Shown: positions 8,137 to 16,815 of the stretch, piece after piece
How positions within the stretch are numbered: position 1 is the stretch's first letter
Layout of the letters: the number at the start of each line of letters is the position of its first letter
NCBI GenBank assembly: GCA_910584905.1
Contig: CAJUCQ010000027.1
Span: forward strand, 1-47,999
Length of the DNA stretch: 47,999 bases
Reading direction: 5' to 3'
Origin: an uncultured Muribaculaceae bacterium
GTDB lineage: Bacteria; Bacteroidota; Bacteroidia; Bacteroidales; Muribaculaceae
The notes under the pieces: generated by a model
Told to the model about the DNA's origin: nothing
Database searches by the model: none
Seen by the model: the letters and a program-made list of their open reading frames with translations, nothing else
Made by a program: the position numbers and the translations under genes

Positions 8137-11100
8137 TTAGAATGTTACGGATAAGCCGCCGGAGATTGTGCGGATAGGAGCGTAGTAAGTGTTGTTGCTG
8201 CCGCCGGTGAAGCTCTGACGGGGGTCGAGACCCTGACGCTTGCTCCATACCCATACGTTTTCGCAAGCGAAGTAAACGCGGAGCTTCTGGAGATACATCT
8301 TGCGGGTGAGCGACGAGGGCAGGCTGTAGCCGAAGTTGATGTTCTCAATCGAGAAGTAGCTTGCGTCGGTGAGGAAGCGCGAGCTGCTGGAGTTGCTGTA
8401 TTCGTCGCCGTAGAAGTAGCGGGGGATGTCGGTCGTGGTGTTGGTCGGAGTCCACGAGTTGTAGATGTCGGCGTGGATATTGAAGCCCTTGCCGTTGCCC
8501 GATGTGGGCGAGCCCATCAGACTGGCATAACCCGAGTCGTAAACCTTGCCGCCGATCTGATAGTTGCAGTTGACGGAGAGGTCGAAGTCCTTATATTCGA
8601 AGCTCGTGCTGAGACCACCGTAAACAGGTGCAAGACACGTGCCGAGGACGAAACGGTCGGCGTCGCCGTAGTTGGTGGTGGTTGTGAGCTTGCCGGTGGG
8701 TTTGCCTATGAGAGCTTCGTCGGTGATTACGCCGTCGGTGTAGTCTTTCTCGGTGTAATACTCTGTCTTGTAGTAGAGCGCCTGACCGGTTTTCTGGTCT
8801 ACGCCTGCATACTTCTGGTTGTAGTAGCTGTACATGGGCAGACCTTCACCGTAGAAGTAGCTGCCGCTTGCATAGCCGCCGTACTCCTCACCGCGGGTGA
8901 GTTTGTCGAAATCGGGCATCCAAGCCGAGCCGATCTTCGTCTCGGGGTCGAGGTAGGTGACACGGTTCTTATACCACGTCATGTTGAAGTTGACGGTCCA
9001 AGTGAAGTCGCGGGTCTGCACGGCGATGCCGGAGAGTTCGAGTTCGACACCGGCGTTCATCATGTCGCCGACGTTGCGGTAGTAGCCGCCGAAGCCGAAG
9101 GACGTCGGGAGCGTGAAGTACATGAGCATGTCCGTGGTCTTGCGGTAGAAGCCGTCAACCGAACCGGAGAGGCGGTTGTTGAACATGGCGAATTCCACGC
9201 CGGCATTGAGGTTGCCGCCCTTTTCCCACGAGATGTTCTCGTTGCCCATCGTTGCGGGCACGGCAGCGGCGTTGCCGTTGACATTGACGAGGTTGTAGGT
9301 GTTGGTGTAAAGGAAGTTGCCGATGTTATCATTGCCCTGTTCGCCGTAGGAGAACTTGAGTTTGAGGGCGTTCAGCCAGCTGCGGCTCGATTCCATGAAG
9401 CTTTCCTTGGAGATAATCCATGCGGCGCCGACACTCCAGAAGTTACCCCAGCGGTGCTTGGGATGGAATTTGGAGGACGCGTCGCGACGATAGGAGGCAT
9501 TGGCGAAATAGGTGCCTTCGTAGTCGTAGAGGCCGCGGAAAATCCAGCCTTCGTTGTTATATTCGGTCGTGTAGGACGAAGCCGAACCGTCCATAATGGC
9601 GTTGTTGAGCTCCGAGTTCCACGGGTCGAACATGTTGCTCTTGTTGGCGCTGAGCGAGTAGCCTTTCTGGAGGTTGTATTCGTGACCGGCGAGAGCGGCT
9701 ACATTGTGCTTGGCGTTGAAGGTGCGGCTCCAGTTGAGAAGCTGCTGGTAGCTCTGGTTGAACTGGCGGGTGTGGCTCTTGCCTACCATACCCTTCATGT
9801 CGGCATAGCCGCCGTAGAAGGGGTTGGTGATGCTCGATGCGCGGCGTTCGTTGACGTAAACGGTGTTGTTCGACGTAAACTTGAAGTCCTTGAGGAAGCG
9901 CACTTCGAAGAAGCCGGTGGCATTGAGGAGGTTGCCGTTGGAGTCGCTCTTGTCGAGCATTGCGGCGTTGAGGGCGTTGGAGTTGCCGAAGACGGGGCGG
10001 GTGAGACCTGCGTTGGTGCCGTCGCCGTAGTCATAGCGCTGGAGGCCGTTTGTATCGATGAGGATATTGCCGTTGGCGTCGCGCATGTAGAGGGGATAGA
10101 TGGGAGCAACCTGAGTGGCGGCGGCAAATACGTTGGCCGTCGAGTTGGAAGCACCTTCTTCACCGTCCATCATGTTCATGGAGTAGTGGGTATAGCTCAC
10201 GTTTGCGCCCACCTTGAGCCAAGGCTTGGCCTGCACGTCGGCGGTGAGGCGACCGGTGAAGCGCTTGTAGTCGGTCTTGGAGGCGATGATACCCTGATTG
10301 TCAAGATAACCTACGGAAGCGCGGAAGTTGCTCTTCTCGGTGCCCTGAGCCACGCTCACGTTGTATTCCTGACGGAGGCTGGAGCGGTAAGTGGCGTCCA
10401 TCCAGTTGTCGGGTGTGAGGAGGTATTCCTGACCGCGATAGTTCACGACATTGCCGAGGGTGGCGTTGGGGTTGAGCTTGCCGTTGGTGCCGATAAGCAT
10501 CTGACCGGCGGGAACGGTATATACGTTATAGCCGAGACCGGTGGAGGTGGGCGTGATCATGTTCTGGTTGGCCCAGACGTTTGCCGCTGCGGGAGCGAGG
10601 CCCATACCGCCCATTTCAGTGGGAAAGCTGGCGTAGTTGTAGAGGCCCATGTAGTAGGCTTCGTAGTACTGGCCGGGGTCGGTGATATAATCGTAGTCCT
10701 GAGTGGCACGCGTGTTGGCGCCCCACTTGGCGTCGACCGACACCACAGCCTCGCCGTGCTTGGCGCGCTTGGTGGTGATGAGGATGACACCGTTGGCGCC
10801 GCGGGCGCCGTAGAGGGCGTTGGAGGCGGCGTCCTTGAGGACGGTCATGCTTTCGATGTCGTTGTTGTTGAGCGTGTTGATGTCGCCGGTAAAGGGGGCG
10901 CCGTCAACGATGATAAGAGGCTCGTTCATGTCGGTATTGATCGAAGAGAAACCGCGCACACGGATGGTGGGGTTGCCCGATGCACCGGGAGCGCCGGATG
11001 CGTTGGAGAGCTGCAGACCTGCCACGCGGCCCGAAAGGGCGTCGAGCACGTTGGAGCTCTGGCTCTTTTCGATAGCAGCCGAGCCTACGACAGCGGCCGA

Positions 11101-11457
11101 GCCGGTGAAGGCCGAGCGCTTCTGTTCGCCGTATGCAACGGCAATGACTTCGTCGAGCATCTCTGCCGACTCGTGGAGATGAACAACCATCTTGCCGCTG
11201 GCGGGGATGGCGACACTCTGGGTTTCAAAACCCACGTAGGAGAAAGTGATGGTCTTGGCCGACGCAGGTACGACGATGGAGAAGTTACCATCGATGTCCG
11301 TTACTGCACCATAGCCTTGACCGGCTGTCACCGAGACACCGACCTGCGGCTCGCTATTCTCGGCATCGTAGACAGTACCCGTCACGGTGCGCGTCTGCGC
11401 CGACGCACACAAGGTGATCGAAATCACTGTCAGAAATAATAGAAACAGCTTTTTCAT
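8137..11457 (-). CDS. SusC/RagA family TonB-dependent outer-membrane transporter
   Basis: The protein has 1106 residues from the chosen start MKKLFLLFLTVIS, a clear signal peptide ending near CASAQ. The frame runs 21 codons further upstream, but those residues would precede the signal peptide and lie at the promoter leader, so they are excluded. After the signal come a carboxypeptidase-D-like domain (about 22-105), the SusC signature and plug (GRVAGLQLSN, IRVRGFSSIN, LKDAASNALYGARGANGVI, about 110-235) and a long beta-barrel ending in the aromatic VTF. It forms the pore of a SusCD pair with the next gene. No glycosidase is encoded with it, so the substrate could be an oligosaccharide, glycopeptide or peptide. 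Confidence 0.95.
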   Translation of the reverse strand: MKKLFLLFLTVISITLCASAQTRTVTGTVYDAENSEPQVGVSVTAGQGYGAVTDIDGNFSIVVPASAKTITFSYVGFETQSVAIPASGKMVVHLHESAEMLDEVIAVAYGEQKRSAFTGSAAVVGSAAIEKSQSSNVLDALSGRVAGLQLSNASGAPGASGNPTIRVRGFSSINTDMNEPLIIVDGAPFTGDINTLNNNDIESMTVLKDAASNALYGARGANGVILITTKRAKHGEAVVSVDAKWGANTRATQDYDYITDPGQYYEAYYMGLYNYASFPTEMGGMGLAPAAANVWANQNMITPTSTGLGYNVYTVPAGQMLIGTNGKLNPNATLGNVVNYRGQEYLLTPDNWMDATYRSSLRQEYNVSVAQGTEKSNFRASVGYLDNQGIIASKTDYKRFTGRLTADVQAKPWLKVGANVSYTHYSMNMMDGEEGASNSTANVFAAATQVAPIYPLYMRDANGNILIDTNGLQRYDYGDGTNAGLTRPVFGNSNALNAAMLDKSDSNGNLLNATGFFEVRFLKDFKFTSNNTVYVNERRASSITNPFYGGYADMKGMVGKSHTRQFNQSYQQLLNWSRTFNAKHNVAALAGHEYNLQKGYSLSANKSNMFDPWNSELNNAIMDGSASSYTTEYNNEGWIFRGLYDYEGTYFANASYRRDASSKFHPKHRWGNFWSVGAAWIISKESFMESSRSWLNALKLKFSYGEQGNDNIGNFLYTNTYNLVNVNGNAAAVPATMGNENISWEKGGNLNAGVEFAMFNNRLSGSVDGFYRKTTDMLMYFTLPTSFGFGGYYRNVGDMMNAGVELELSGIAVQTRDFTWTVNFNMTWYKNRVTYLDPETKIGSAWMPDFDKLTRGEEYGGYASGSYFYGEGLPMYSYYNQKYAGVDQKTGQALYYKTEYYTEKDYTDGVITDEALIGKPTGKLTTTTNYGDADRFVLGTCLAPVYGGLSTSFEYKDFDLSVNCNYQIGGKVYDSGYASLMGSPTSGNGKGFNIHADIYNSWTPTNTTTDIPRYFYGDEYSNSSSSRFLTDASYFSIENINFGYSLPSSLTRKMYLQKLRVYFACENVWVWSKRQGLDPRQSFTGGSNNTYYAPIRTISGGLSVTF

Positions 11458-11549
11458 ACAAAAATTAATTAGACATAAAGTTGATTGATTAGTTGGATTC
11501 TTTGTCTGCAAACCCGCCACTCCGAGCTGTGTACGGAATGACGAATGTG

Positions 11550-11581
11550 CAAATTTAATACAAATATTTGATTATTTAAAC
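11550..11581 (-). promoter_or_regulatory. Promoter of the first Sus operon
   Basis: TAAATTTG on the minus strand (11557-11550) fits the -7 consensus. GTTT at 11581-11578, 20 bp upstream, is a partial -33. The start would lie near 11543, about 85 nt before the SusC start codon. The weak -33 would suit dependence on an activator, but no regulator gene lies beside this operon. Confidence 0.6.
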
Positions 11582-11717
11582 TTTTGAAAGGAAAAAATTC
11601 ATCACCTTAACACTTTGAAAACGCCGTTTTATGTTTAAAAACATTATTTTTCAGCAAAACAACTCCAATGTATCAGCGCATTACGCATCCGCAAAAGAGT
11701 AAAATAAAGATTTGATT

Positions 11718-11741
11718 TTTAGTGCAATTTTTCGCACTAAA
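11718..11741. promoter_or_regulatory. Perfect dyad TTTAGTGC-N8-GCACTAAA, possible operator
   Basis: Eight-base arms separated by eight bases form a perfect inverted repeat. It is not followed by a T run on either strand, so a terminator is unlikely. It lies about 100 bp upstream of the DUF4494 -7 element and about 165 bp upstream of the SusC one. A dimeric regulator site is possible, with no further evidence. Confidence 0.4.
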
Positions 11742-11840
11742 GCAACGATTTGCCACAAAAAAACCGCGCCGCGCACAGCCAAAGCACCCGCCCCGGCAAT
11801 TTACGGAGCGTAGGATTCGGCGCGTTTAAAATATTTTTTG

Positions 11841-11848
11841 TACCTTTG
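11841..11848 (+). promoter_or_regulatory. -7 element of the DUF4494 operon
   Basis: TACCTTTG matches TAnnTTTG. TTCG at 11816-11819, 21 bp upstream, differs from the -33 consensus by one base. The start would be near 11855, about 40 nt before the ATG. Confidence 0.65.
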
Positions 11849-11893
11849 TACGAAAAACAATCCGTTAAACACTCTTATTATATATAGACTCCA

Positions 11894-12343
11894 ATGGCAA
11901 ACTGGTTTGAATGCAAAGTACGCTACGATAAAATCCAAGAAAACGGCTCGGCAAAGAAAGTGACGGAGCCTTATCTGGTCGACGCGCTGACCTTCACTGA
12001 GGCCGAGGCCCGCATCACCGAAGAACAGCGTCCCTTCATCTCGGGCGAATTCTCGGTGTCGGCGGTGAAGCGCTCGCGCATTGCCGAAATCTTCTGGAAC
12101 GAAGGCGGCGACCGCTGGTATCTCGTAAAAGTAGCTTTCATCACCATCGACGAGCGCACGGGCGTTGAAAAGCGCTCGGTGTCGCAGATTCTCGTGCAGT
12201 GCTCGGGCTTCAAGAGTGCGTTCGACAACTTCTGCGAAGGCATGAAGGGGTCGATGGCCGACTACGAAATAGTGTCCATCTCCGAGACTCCGCTCATGGA
12301 CGTCTACAAAATGAAAGTAATCGCCGACGGCCCCAAGGACTGA
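11894..12343 (+). CDS. DUF4494 family protein, function unknown
   Basis: This 149-residue cytoplasmic protein is recognised as the Bacteroidetes-specific DUF4494 family by its opening (WFECKVRYDK), the TEPYLVDALTFTEAEARI stretch and the C-terminal half ending in ISETPLMDVY. It has no signal peptide or membrane segment and no known catalytic motif. It is followed after 36 bp by the yggS homologue and then by a sugar transporter, all in one direction and probably from one promoter. Conservation beside yggS-type genes would hint at a housekeeping role, but function is unknown. Confidence 0.85.
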   Translation: MANWFECKVRYDKIQENGSAKKVTEPYLVDALTFTEAEARITEEQRPFISGEFSVSAVKRSRIAEIFWNEGGDRWYLVKVAFITIDERTGVEKRSVSQILVQCSGFKSAFDNFCEGMKGSMADYEIVSISETPLMDVYKMKVIADGPKD

Positions 12344-12379
12344 ACAAGGCCGCCGCGCACAATCCCCCCGAGCAGTAAG

Positions 12380-13087
12380 ATGTCGGTCAGCGAACGCATC
12401 CGCCGGATCCGCACCACCCTCCCCGAAGGCGTGGAGCTTGTGGCCGTGTCAAAATTCCACCCCGTCGAGGCTATCCTCGAAGCCTACCGCGCCGGACAGC
12501 GCAACTTCGGCGAAAGCCGCATTCAGGAGTTGGCGGCCAAAGCGCCGCTCCTGCCCGCCGACATCAACTGGCACTTCATAGGCCACCTGCAGACCAACAA
12601 GGTGCGCAAGCTCATAGGCCACGCCACGCTCATCGAATCAATCGACTCCGAGCGGCTTCTCGACCTCGTCGACCGCGAAAGCGCGGCGGCGGGCGTGGTG
12701 TCGCGCGTGCTCATGCAGGTACACGTGGCCGAAGAAGACTCCAAATTCGGCTTCACTCCCGACGAGCTCCTGCAATATTTCAGCGAGCGGCGCTTCGAGC
12801 GCCTGCAAGCCACCCACATATGCGGCCTTATGGCCATGGCCACCAACACCGACGACCCCGCGCGCATCAGCGCCGACTTCCGGCGCGTGGCCGAGCTTAA
12901 AGCCCGCATCCTCGCCGCCGCCCCCGACCTCCGGGAATTCGACATCCTCTCGATGGGCATGTCCGACGACTACCCGGCGGCCATCGCAGCCGGCAGCACA
13001 CACGTGCGAATCGGCACAGCCATATTCGTCGAACGCGACTACGACGCAAAACCATCTGAAAATCCGACAACACATACACCAATCTAA
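12380..13087 (+). CDS. yggS: YggS-family pyridoxal-phosphate homeostasis protein
   Basis: The 235-residue protein belongs to the YggS/PROSC family, a PLP-binding protein with an alanine-racemase-like barrel that keeps free PLP in balance and has no clear enzyme activity. The PLP lysine is Lys25 in LVAVSKFHP. Further family signatures are FGESRIQEL, WHFIGHLQTNKVRKL, the substrate-side LSMGMSDDYPAAI and VRIGTAIFVER. Length is typical. The start at 12380 gives the expected short N-terminal helix. It lies between the DUF4494 gene (36-bp gap) and the MFS gene (26-bp gap), so the three are likely cotranscribed. Confidence 0.95.
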   Translation: MSVSERIRRIRTTLPEGVELVAVSKFHPVEAILEAYRAGQRNFGESRIQELAAKAPLLPADINWHFIGHLQTNKVRKLIGHATLIESIDSERLLDLVDRESAAAGVVSRVLMQVHVAEEDSKFGFTPDELLQYFSERRFERLQATHICGLMAMATNTDDPARISADFRRVAELKARILAAAPDLREFDILSMGMSDDYPAAIAAGSTHVRIGTAIFVERDYDAKPSENPTTHTPI

Positions 13088-13113
13088 AATCACTATCTTT
13101 CAAACCCTGAACA

Positions 13114-14496
13114 ATGGCACCTACAAAAGCACCCCGCGCCCAAGCCTCGGCCTCGTCCAACGTCGTGGCCATCGTTGCGATGTTCTTCCTCTTCGCAATG
13201 ATTTCATTCGTAACCAACCTCGCCGCCCCCCTCGGCACTATCTGGAAAAACAACTACGAATGGTCAGGCATGCTGGGCAACCTCATGAACTTCCTCGCAT
13301 ACCTCTTCATGGGCATCCCCGCAGGCAACCTCCTCTCGAAAATCGGATATAAGAAAACCGCTCTCGCAGCCATGGCCGTAGGCTTCTTCGGCCTTGTGCT
13401 CCAGTGGCTTTCAGGCATCGTCGGCACCGAGACGGACATCTTCACCGTCGACGCCATGCCCGTGACCCTCAACTTCATCATCTACCTCCTCGGCGCATTC
13501 GTCTGCGGCTTCTGCGTGTGCATGCTCAACACTGTGGTGAACCCCATGCTCAACCTCCTCGGCGGAGGCGGCAACCGCGGCAACCAGCTCGTGCAGACCG
13601 GCGGCTCGTTCAACTCCCTCGCCGGCACGCTCACGCCCTTCTTCGTGGGCATGCTCATCGGCCAAGTCACCGACCGCACGTCGATGAACGACGTGGCTCC
13701 GCTCCTCTTTATCGCAATGACGGTGTTTGTCCTCGCATTCATCATCATCAGCTTCGTCAACATCCCCGAACCCCACCTTCAGAAAAAAGGCACCAAAGAC
13801 GCCAAAAAAGACGCACACAGCCCGTGGAGCTTCCGCCACACGGTGCTCGGCGTAGTAGGCATCTTCTTCTATGTAGGCATCGAAATCGGCATCCCCGGCA
13901 TGCTCATCTTCTACCTCTCCGACTCGGCCGCATCCGGCATCACTGAAAACGCCACGGCCGTGGCAGGCGGTGTCGCCGCCATCTACTGGCTCCTGATGCT
14001 CGTAGGCCGCCTCGTGTCGAGCGTAATCTCCGGCAAAGTGTCGTCGCGCGCACAGCTCATCGCCGTCAGCTCCGCCGCCATCACCCTCGTCGTAGCCGGC
14101 ATCTTCCTGCCCTCGGACATCCGCGTGAGCATGCCCGCATACTCCGCCGGCGAAGGCTTCACCTCGGCTATGGTGCCCGCAAAAGCCCTCCTCTTCGTGC
14201 TCTGCGGCCTCTGCACATCGGTGATGTGGGGCGGCATCTTCAACCTCGCCGTCGAAGGCCTCGGCAAATACACGGCCAAAGCCTCCGGCATATTCATGAT
14301 GATGGTAGTAGGCGGCGGCGTAATGCCGATGATTCAGAACGCCATCGCCGGAGCCGCCGGATACATGGCCTCGTACTGGCTCGTTGTGGCCATGCTCGCC
14401 TATCTCCTCTACTACGGCGTGGCAGGCTCGCGCAACGTCAACACCGACATCCCCGTTTCCAACGAGGACGACGTGCCCGACGCTCGCAACCTCTGA
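13114..14496 (+). CDS. MFS sugar transporter, FucP/GluP-like
   Basis: The 460-residue protein has about twelve hydrophobic segments. Its first half resembles the sugar:H+ symporter group of the major facilitator superfamily that includes FucP and glucose/galactose transporters: FFLFAMISFVTNLAAPLG, then NFLAYLFMGIPAGNLLSKIGYKK with the short cytoplasmic GYKK loop, and GAFVCGFCVCMLNTVVNPML. It would import a hexose across the inner membrane. It sits directly upstream of transketolase, in keeping with central sugar metabolism, and could take up glucose released by the beta-glucan locus; that link is speculation. The exact sugar cannot be read from sequence. Confidence 0.85.
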   Translation: MAPTKAPRAQASASSNVVAIVAMFFLFAMISFVTNLAAPLGTIWKNNYEWSGMLGNLMNFLAYLFMGIPAGNLLSKIGYKKTALAAMAVGFFGLVLQWLSGIVGTETDIFTVDAMPVTLNFIIYLLGAFVCGFCVCMLNTVVNPMLNLLGGGGNRGNQLVQTGGSFNSLAGTLTPFFVGMLIGQVTDRTSMNDVAPLLFIAMTVFVLAFIIISFVNIPEPHLQKKGTKDAKKDAHSPWSFRHTVLGVVGIFFYVGIEIGIPGMLIFYLSDSAASGITENATAVAGGVAAIYWLLMLVGRLVSSVISGKVSSRAQLIAVSSAAITLVVAGIFLPSDIRVSMPAYSAGEGFTSAMVPAKALLFVLCGLCTSVMWGGIFNLAVEGLGKYTAKASGIFMMMVVGGGVMPMIQNAIAGAAGYMASYWLVVAMLAYLLYYGVAGSRNVNTDIPVSNEDDVPDARNL

Positions 14497-14541
14497 TTTC
14501 GCGCCGACACCCTCCGCGACAATCTCGATTCAGAAGTCAAC

Positions 14542-14563
14542 AAACGCCCCTTCGGGGGCGTTT
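14542..14563 (+). terminator. Hairpin after the MFS gene, weak terminator
   Basis: AAACGCCCC and GGGGCGTTT form a 9-bp stem around a stable TTCG tetraloop. Only three T lie at the 3' side, so some read-through into transketolase is likely. No good promoter is seen between this hairpin and transketolase. Confidence 0.65.
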
Positions 14564-14609
14564 CAGAATAACGAACTAAAACACTAATTTTTTTCAAGCA
14601 AAGAAAGCT

Positions 14610-16676
14610 ATGGTAACAGACGCCAAGACCCTTACACGCGCCGCCGACAACATCCGTGTGCTCGCCGCCGCTATGGTTGAAAAAGCCAATTCCGGACACC
14701 CCGGAGGCGCGATGGGCGGTGCAGACTTCGTCAACGTCCTATACTCCAAGTTCCTCGTGTACGATCCGGATGACGCCACGTGGCCTTGGCGCGACCGCTT
14801 CTTCCTCGACCCTGGCCACATGTCGCCGATGCTCTACTCCGTGCTGGCAATGACCGGACGCTACACTCTGGCCGAGCTTCAGCAGTTCCGCCAGTGGGGT
14901 TCCGTCACCCCGGGCCACCCCGAAGTGGACCCCGCACGCGGCATCGAAAACACCTCCGGACCCCTCGGACAAGGCCACACGATGGCCGTCGGCGCCGCCA
15001 TTGCCGAACGCTTCCTCACCGCCCGCTTCGGCGAAACCTGCGCCCATAAAACCTACGCCTTCATCTCCGACGGCGGCATTCAGGAAGAAATATCCCAAGG
15101 CGCAGGCCGCATCGCCGGATACCTCGGCCTCGCGAACCTCATAATGTTCTACGACTGCAACGGCGTCCAGCTCTCGACTGACGTCGACGCCGTCGACGAG
15201 GAAGACTACGCCGCAAAATACCGCGCATGGGGATGGAACGTCGTGGAAATCGACGGCAACAACCCCGACGAAATCGCACACGCACTCGCCGCCGCGCAGC
15301 AGGAGACCCGACGCCCCTCGCTCATCATCGGACGCACCGTCATGGGCCTCGGCGCACGCGCCGCCGACAGCTCCAAGATGGAAGGCCTCTGCAGCACCCA
15401 CGGCCAGCCCCTCAGCAAAGCCGGCGTAGACATGGCCGAAACCTACCGCAACCTCGGAGCCGACCCCGCCAACCCCTTTGCAATCTTCCCCGAAACCGAA
15501 GACCTCTACGCCGGCCGCGCCGAAGAACTCCGCCGCATCGTCGGCGAACGCCGCGAGGCTCACCGCCTCTGGGCCGAAGCAAACCCCGCCGAAGCCGCCA
15601 CGCTCGCCGGATACCTCGAAGGAGCCATCCCCGAAATCGACTACGCCGCAATAGCTCACAAAGCCGGATGCGCCACCCGCACGGCCTCGGCCGACGTCCT
15701 CGGCGTCCTCGCCGAGAAAGTGGGCAACATGATTGTATCCTCCGCCGACCTCGCCAACTCCGACAAAACCGACGGCTTCCTCAAGAAAACCCACGCCTTC
15801 ACCCCGCACGACTTTACGGGCGCGTTCCTCCACGCCGGTGTGGCCGAGCTGACGATGGCCGCGATAATGAACGGCATAGCCCTCCACGGCGGATGCATCG
15901 CCGCATGCGGCACATTCTTCGTCTTCTCCGACTACCAGAAACCCGCCGTGCGCATGTCGGCCCTGATGGAGCTGCCCGTGAAATACGTATGGAGCCACGA
16001 CGCATTCCGCGTCGGCGAAGACGGCCCCACCCACGAACCCATCGAGCAGGAAGCCCAGCTCCGCCTGATGGAGGAAATCCGCAACTTCAGCGGCGAACGC
16101 TCGATGCTCGTGCTCCGACCGGCCGACGCCGCCGAAACCTCCTATGCATGGCAGATGGCGATGGCCAACAAACACCGTCCCACGGGCCTGATTTTCTCGC
16201 GTCAGGACATCAAAGACCTTCCCGCCCCCGCCGGGACCACCCGCATCGAGGCCGCCAGCGGCGCCCTCCGCGGCGGCTACACGGCCCTCCCCGCCGAAGG
16301 CACGCCCGACGTAGTGCTCGTGGCCAACGGCTCGGAAGTGTCGCTCCTCTGCGACGTCGCCGCCCTCCTCGCCGCCGAAAGCATCAAGGCTTCGGTCGTA
16401 TCAGTCCCCTCCACGGGCCTCTTCAACGATCAGGACGAAGCCTACCGCCTGAGCGTGCTCCCCGCCGGAATCCCCCAACTCGGCCTCACCGCCGGACTCC
16501 CCGACTCAATCCGTACAATCGAAGGATTCAACGGCCAAGTCTACGGCATGAACCGCTTCGGCGCGTCCGCTCCCTACAAGGTGCTCGACGAAAAATTCGG
16601 CTACACTCCGGACAACATCCTCGCTTGGGTAAAAGGCAAACTCGGCATCCAAAATCCTCTCCGCGAGAATTTCTAA
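14610..16676 (+). CDS. tkt: Transketolase
   Basis: The 688-residue thiamine-diphosphate enzyme swaps two-carbon units between sugar phosphates in the non-oxidative pentose phosphate pathway. Signatures in order: substrate histidine in NSGHPGGAMGG, DPGHMSPMLYSV, GPLGQGHTMAVG, the ThDP/metal motif in SDGGIQEEISQGAG with DCNGVQLS about 25 residues later, and the pyrimidine-domain stretch SHDAFRVGEDGPTHEPIEQ. The metal motif reads SDG where GDG is usual, a small variation. Length is normal. It follows the sugar transporter after a weak terminator and precedes the OmpA-family gene. No second copy is present in the window. Confidence 0.95.
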   Translation: MVTDAKTLTRAADNIRVLAAAMVEKANSGHPGGAMGGADFVNVLYSKFLVYDPDDATWPWRDRFFLDPGHMSPMLYSVLAMTGRYTLAELQQFRQWGSVTPGHPEVDPARGIENTSGPLGQGHTMAVGAAIAERFLTARFGETCAHKTYAFISDGGIQEEISQGAGRIAGYLGLANLIMFYDCNGVQLSTDVDAVDEEDYAAKYRAWGWNVVEIDGNNPDEIAHALAAAQQETRRPSLIIGRTVMGLGARAADSSKMEGLCSTHGQPLSKAGVDMAETYRNLGADPANPFAIFPETEDLYAGRAEELRRIVGERREAHRLWAEANPAEAATLAGYLEGAIPEIDYAAIAHKAGCATRTASADVLGVLAEKVGNMIVSSADLANSDKTDGFLKKTHAFTPHDFTGAFLHAGVAELTMAAIMNGIALHGGCIAACGTFFVFSDYQKPAVRMSALMELPVKYVWSHDAFRVGEDGPTHEPIEQEAQLRLMEEIRNFSGERSMLVLRPADAAETSYAWQMAMANKHRPTGLIFSRQDIKDLPAPAGTTRIEAASGALRGGYTALPAEGTPDVVLVANGSEVSLLCDVAALLAAESIKASVVSVPSTGLFNDQDEAYRLSVLPAGIPQLGLTAGLPDSIRTIEGFNGQVYGMNRFGASAPYKVLDEKFGYTPDNILAWVKGKLGIQNPLRENF

Positions 16677-16705
16677 GCCCCGCCAAACCCTTTAGAAGCA
16701 AAAAA

Positions 16706-16745
16706 AATGCCTGTATGCGAAAACTTTTTTTCACATACAGGCATT
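16706..16745. other. 12-bp inverted repeat between transketolase and the OmpA-family gene
   Basis: AATGCCTGTATG (16706-16717) and CATACAGGCATT (16734-16745) pair perfectly around a 16-base loop. The strong T run follows the stem on the minus strand, yet no leftward gene lies upstream for it to terminate. On the plus strand only ATAAT follows. The right arm ends 19 bp before the -7 element of the next gene, just where a -33 would be, so it might act as an operator as well as a 3' end for transketolase. Confidence 0.6.
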
Positions 16746-16764
16746 ATAATCGAAAAAATTGTTG

Positions 16765-16772
16765 TAATTTTG
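16765..16772 (+). promoter_or_regulatory. -7 element of the OmpA-family gene
   Basis: TAATTTTG matches TAnnTTTG. No TTTG lies 19-21 bp upstream; that spot is taken by the right arm of the inverted repeat at 16706-16745. The start would be near 16779, about 37 nt before the ATG. Confidence 0.65.
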
Positions 16773-16815
16773 CCGAACGAATTATATTTAACAACAACCA
16801 TAACAACAAATTCCT

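Larger units (their letters stand above)
11458..11893. other. Divergent intergenic region between the first Sus operon and the DUF4494 gene
   Basis: These 436 bases are AT-rich and carry no convincing gene. They hold the SusC promoter (11550-11581), a dyad at 11718-11741 and the rightward promoter at 11841-11848. The segment 11582-11717 shows nothing further that I can support. Confidence 0.8.

Noticed and set aside
8473..11439. 988-codon open frame on the plus strand opposite the first SusC gene
   Set aside because: It is antisense to a clear SusC gene; long opposite frames arise from GC-rich codon bias, and the translation has no recognisable domain.
14739..16175. 478-codon minus-strand frame opposite transketolase
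   Set aside because: It is a low-complexity shadow rich in Gly, Val and Ala; transketolase on the other strand is unambiguous.
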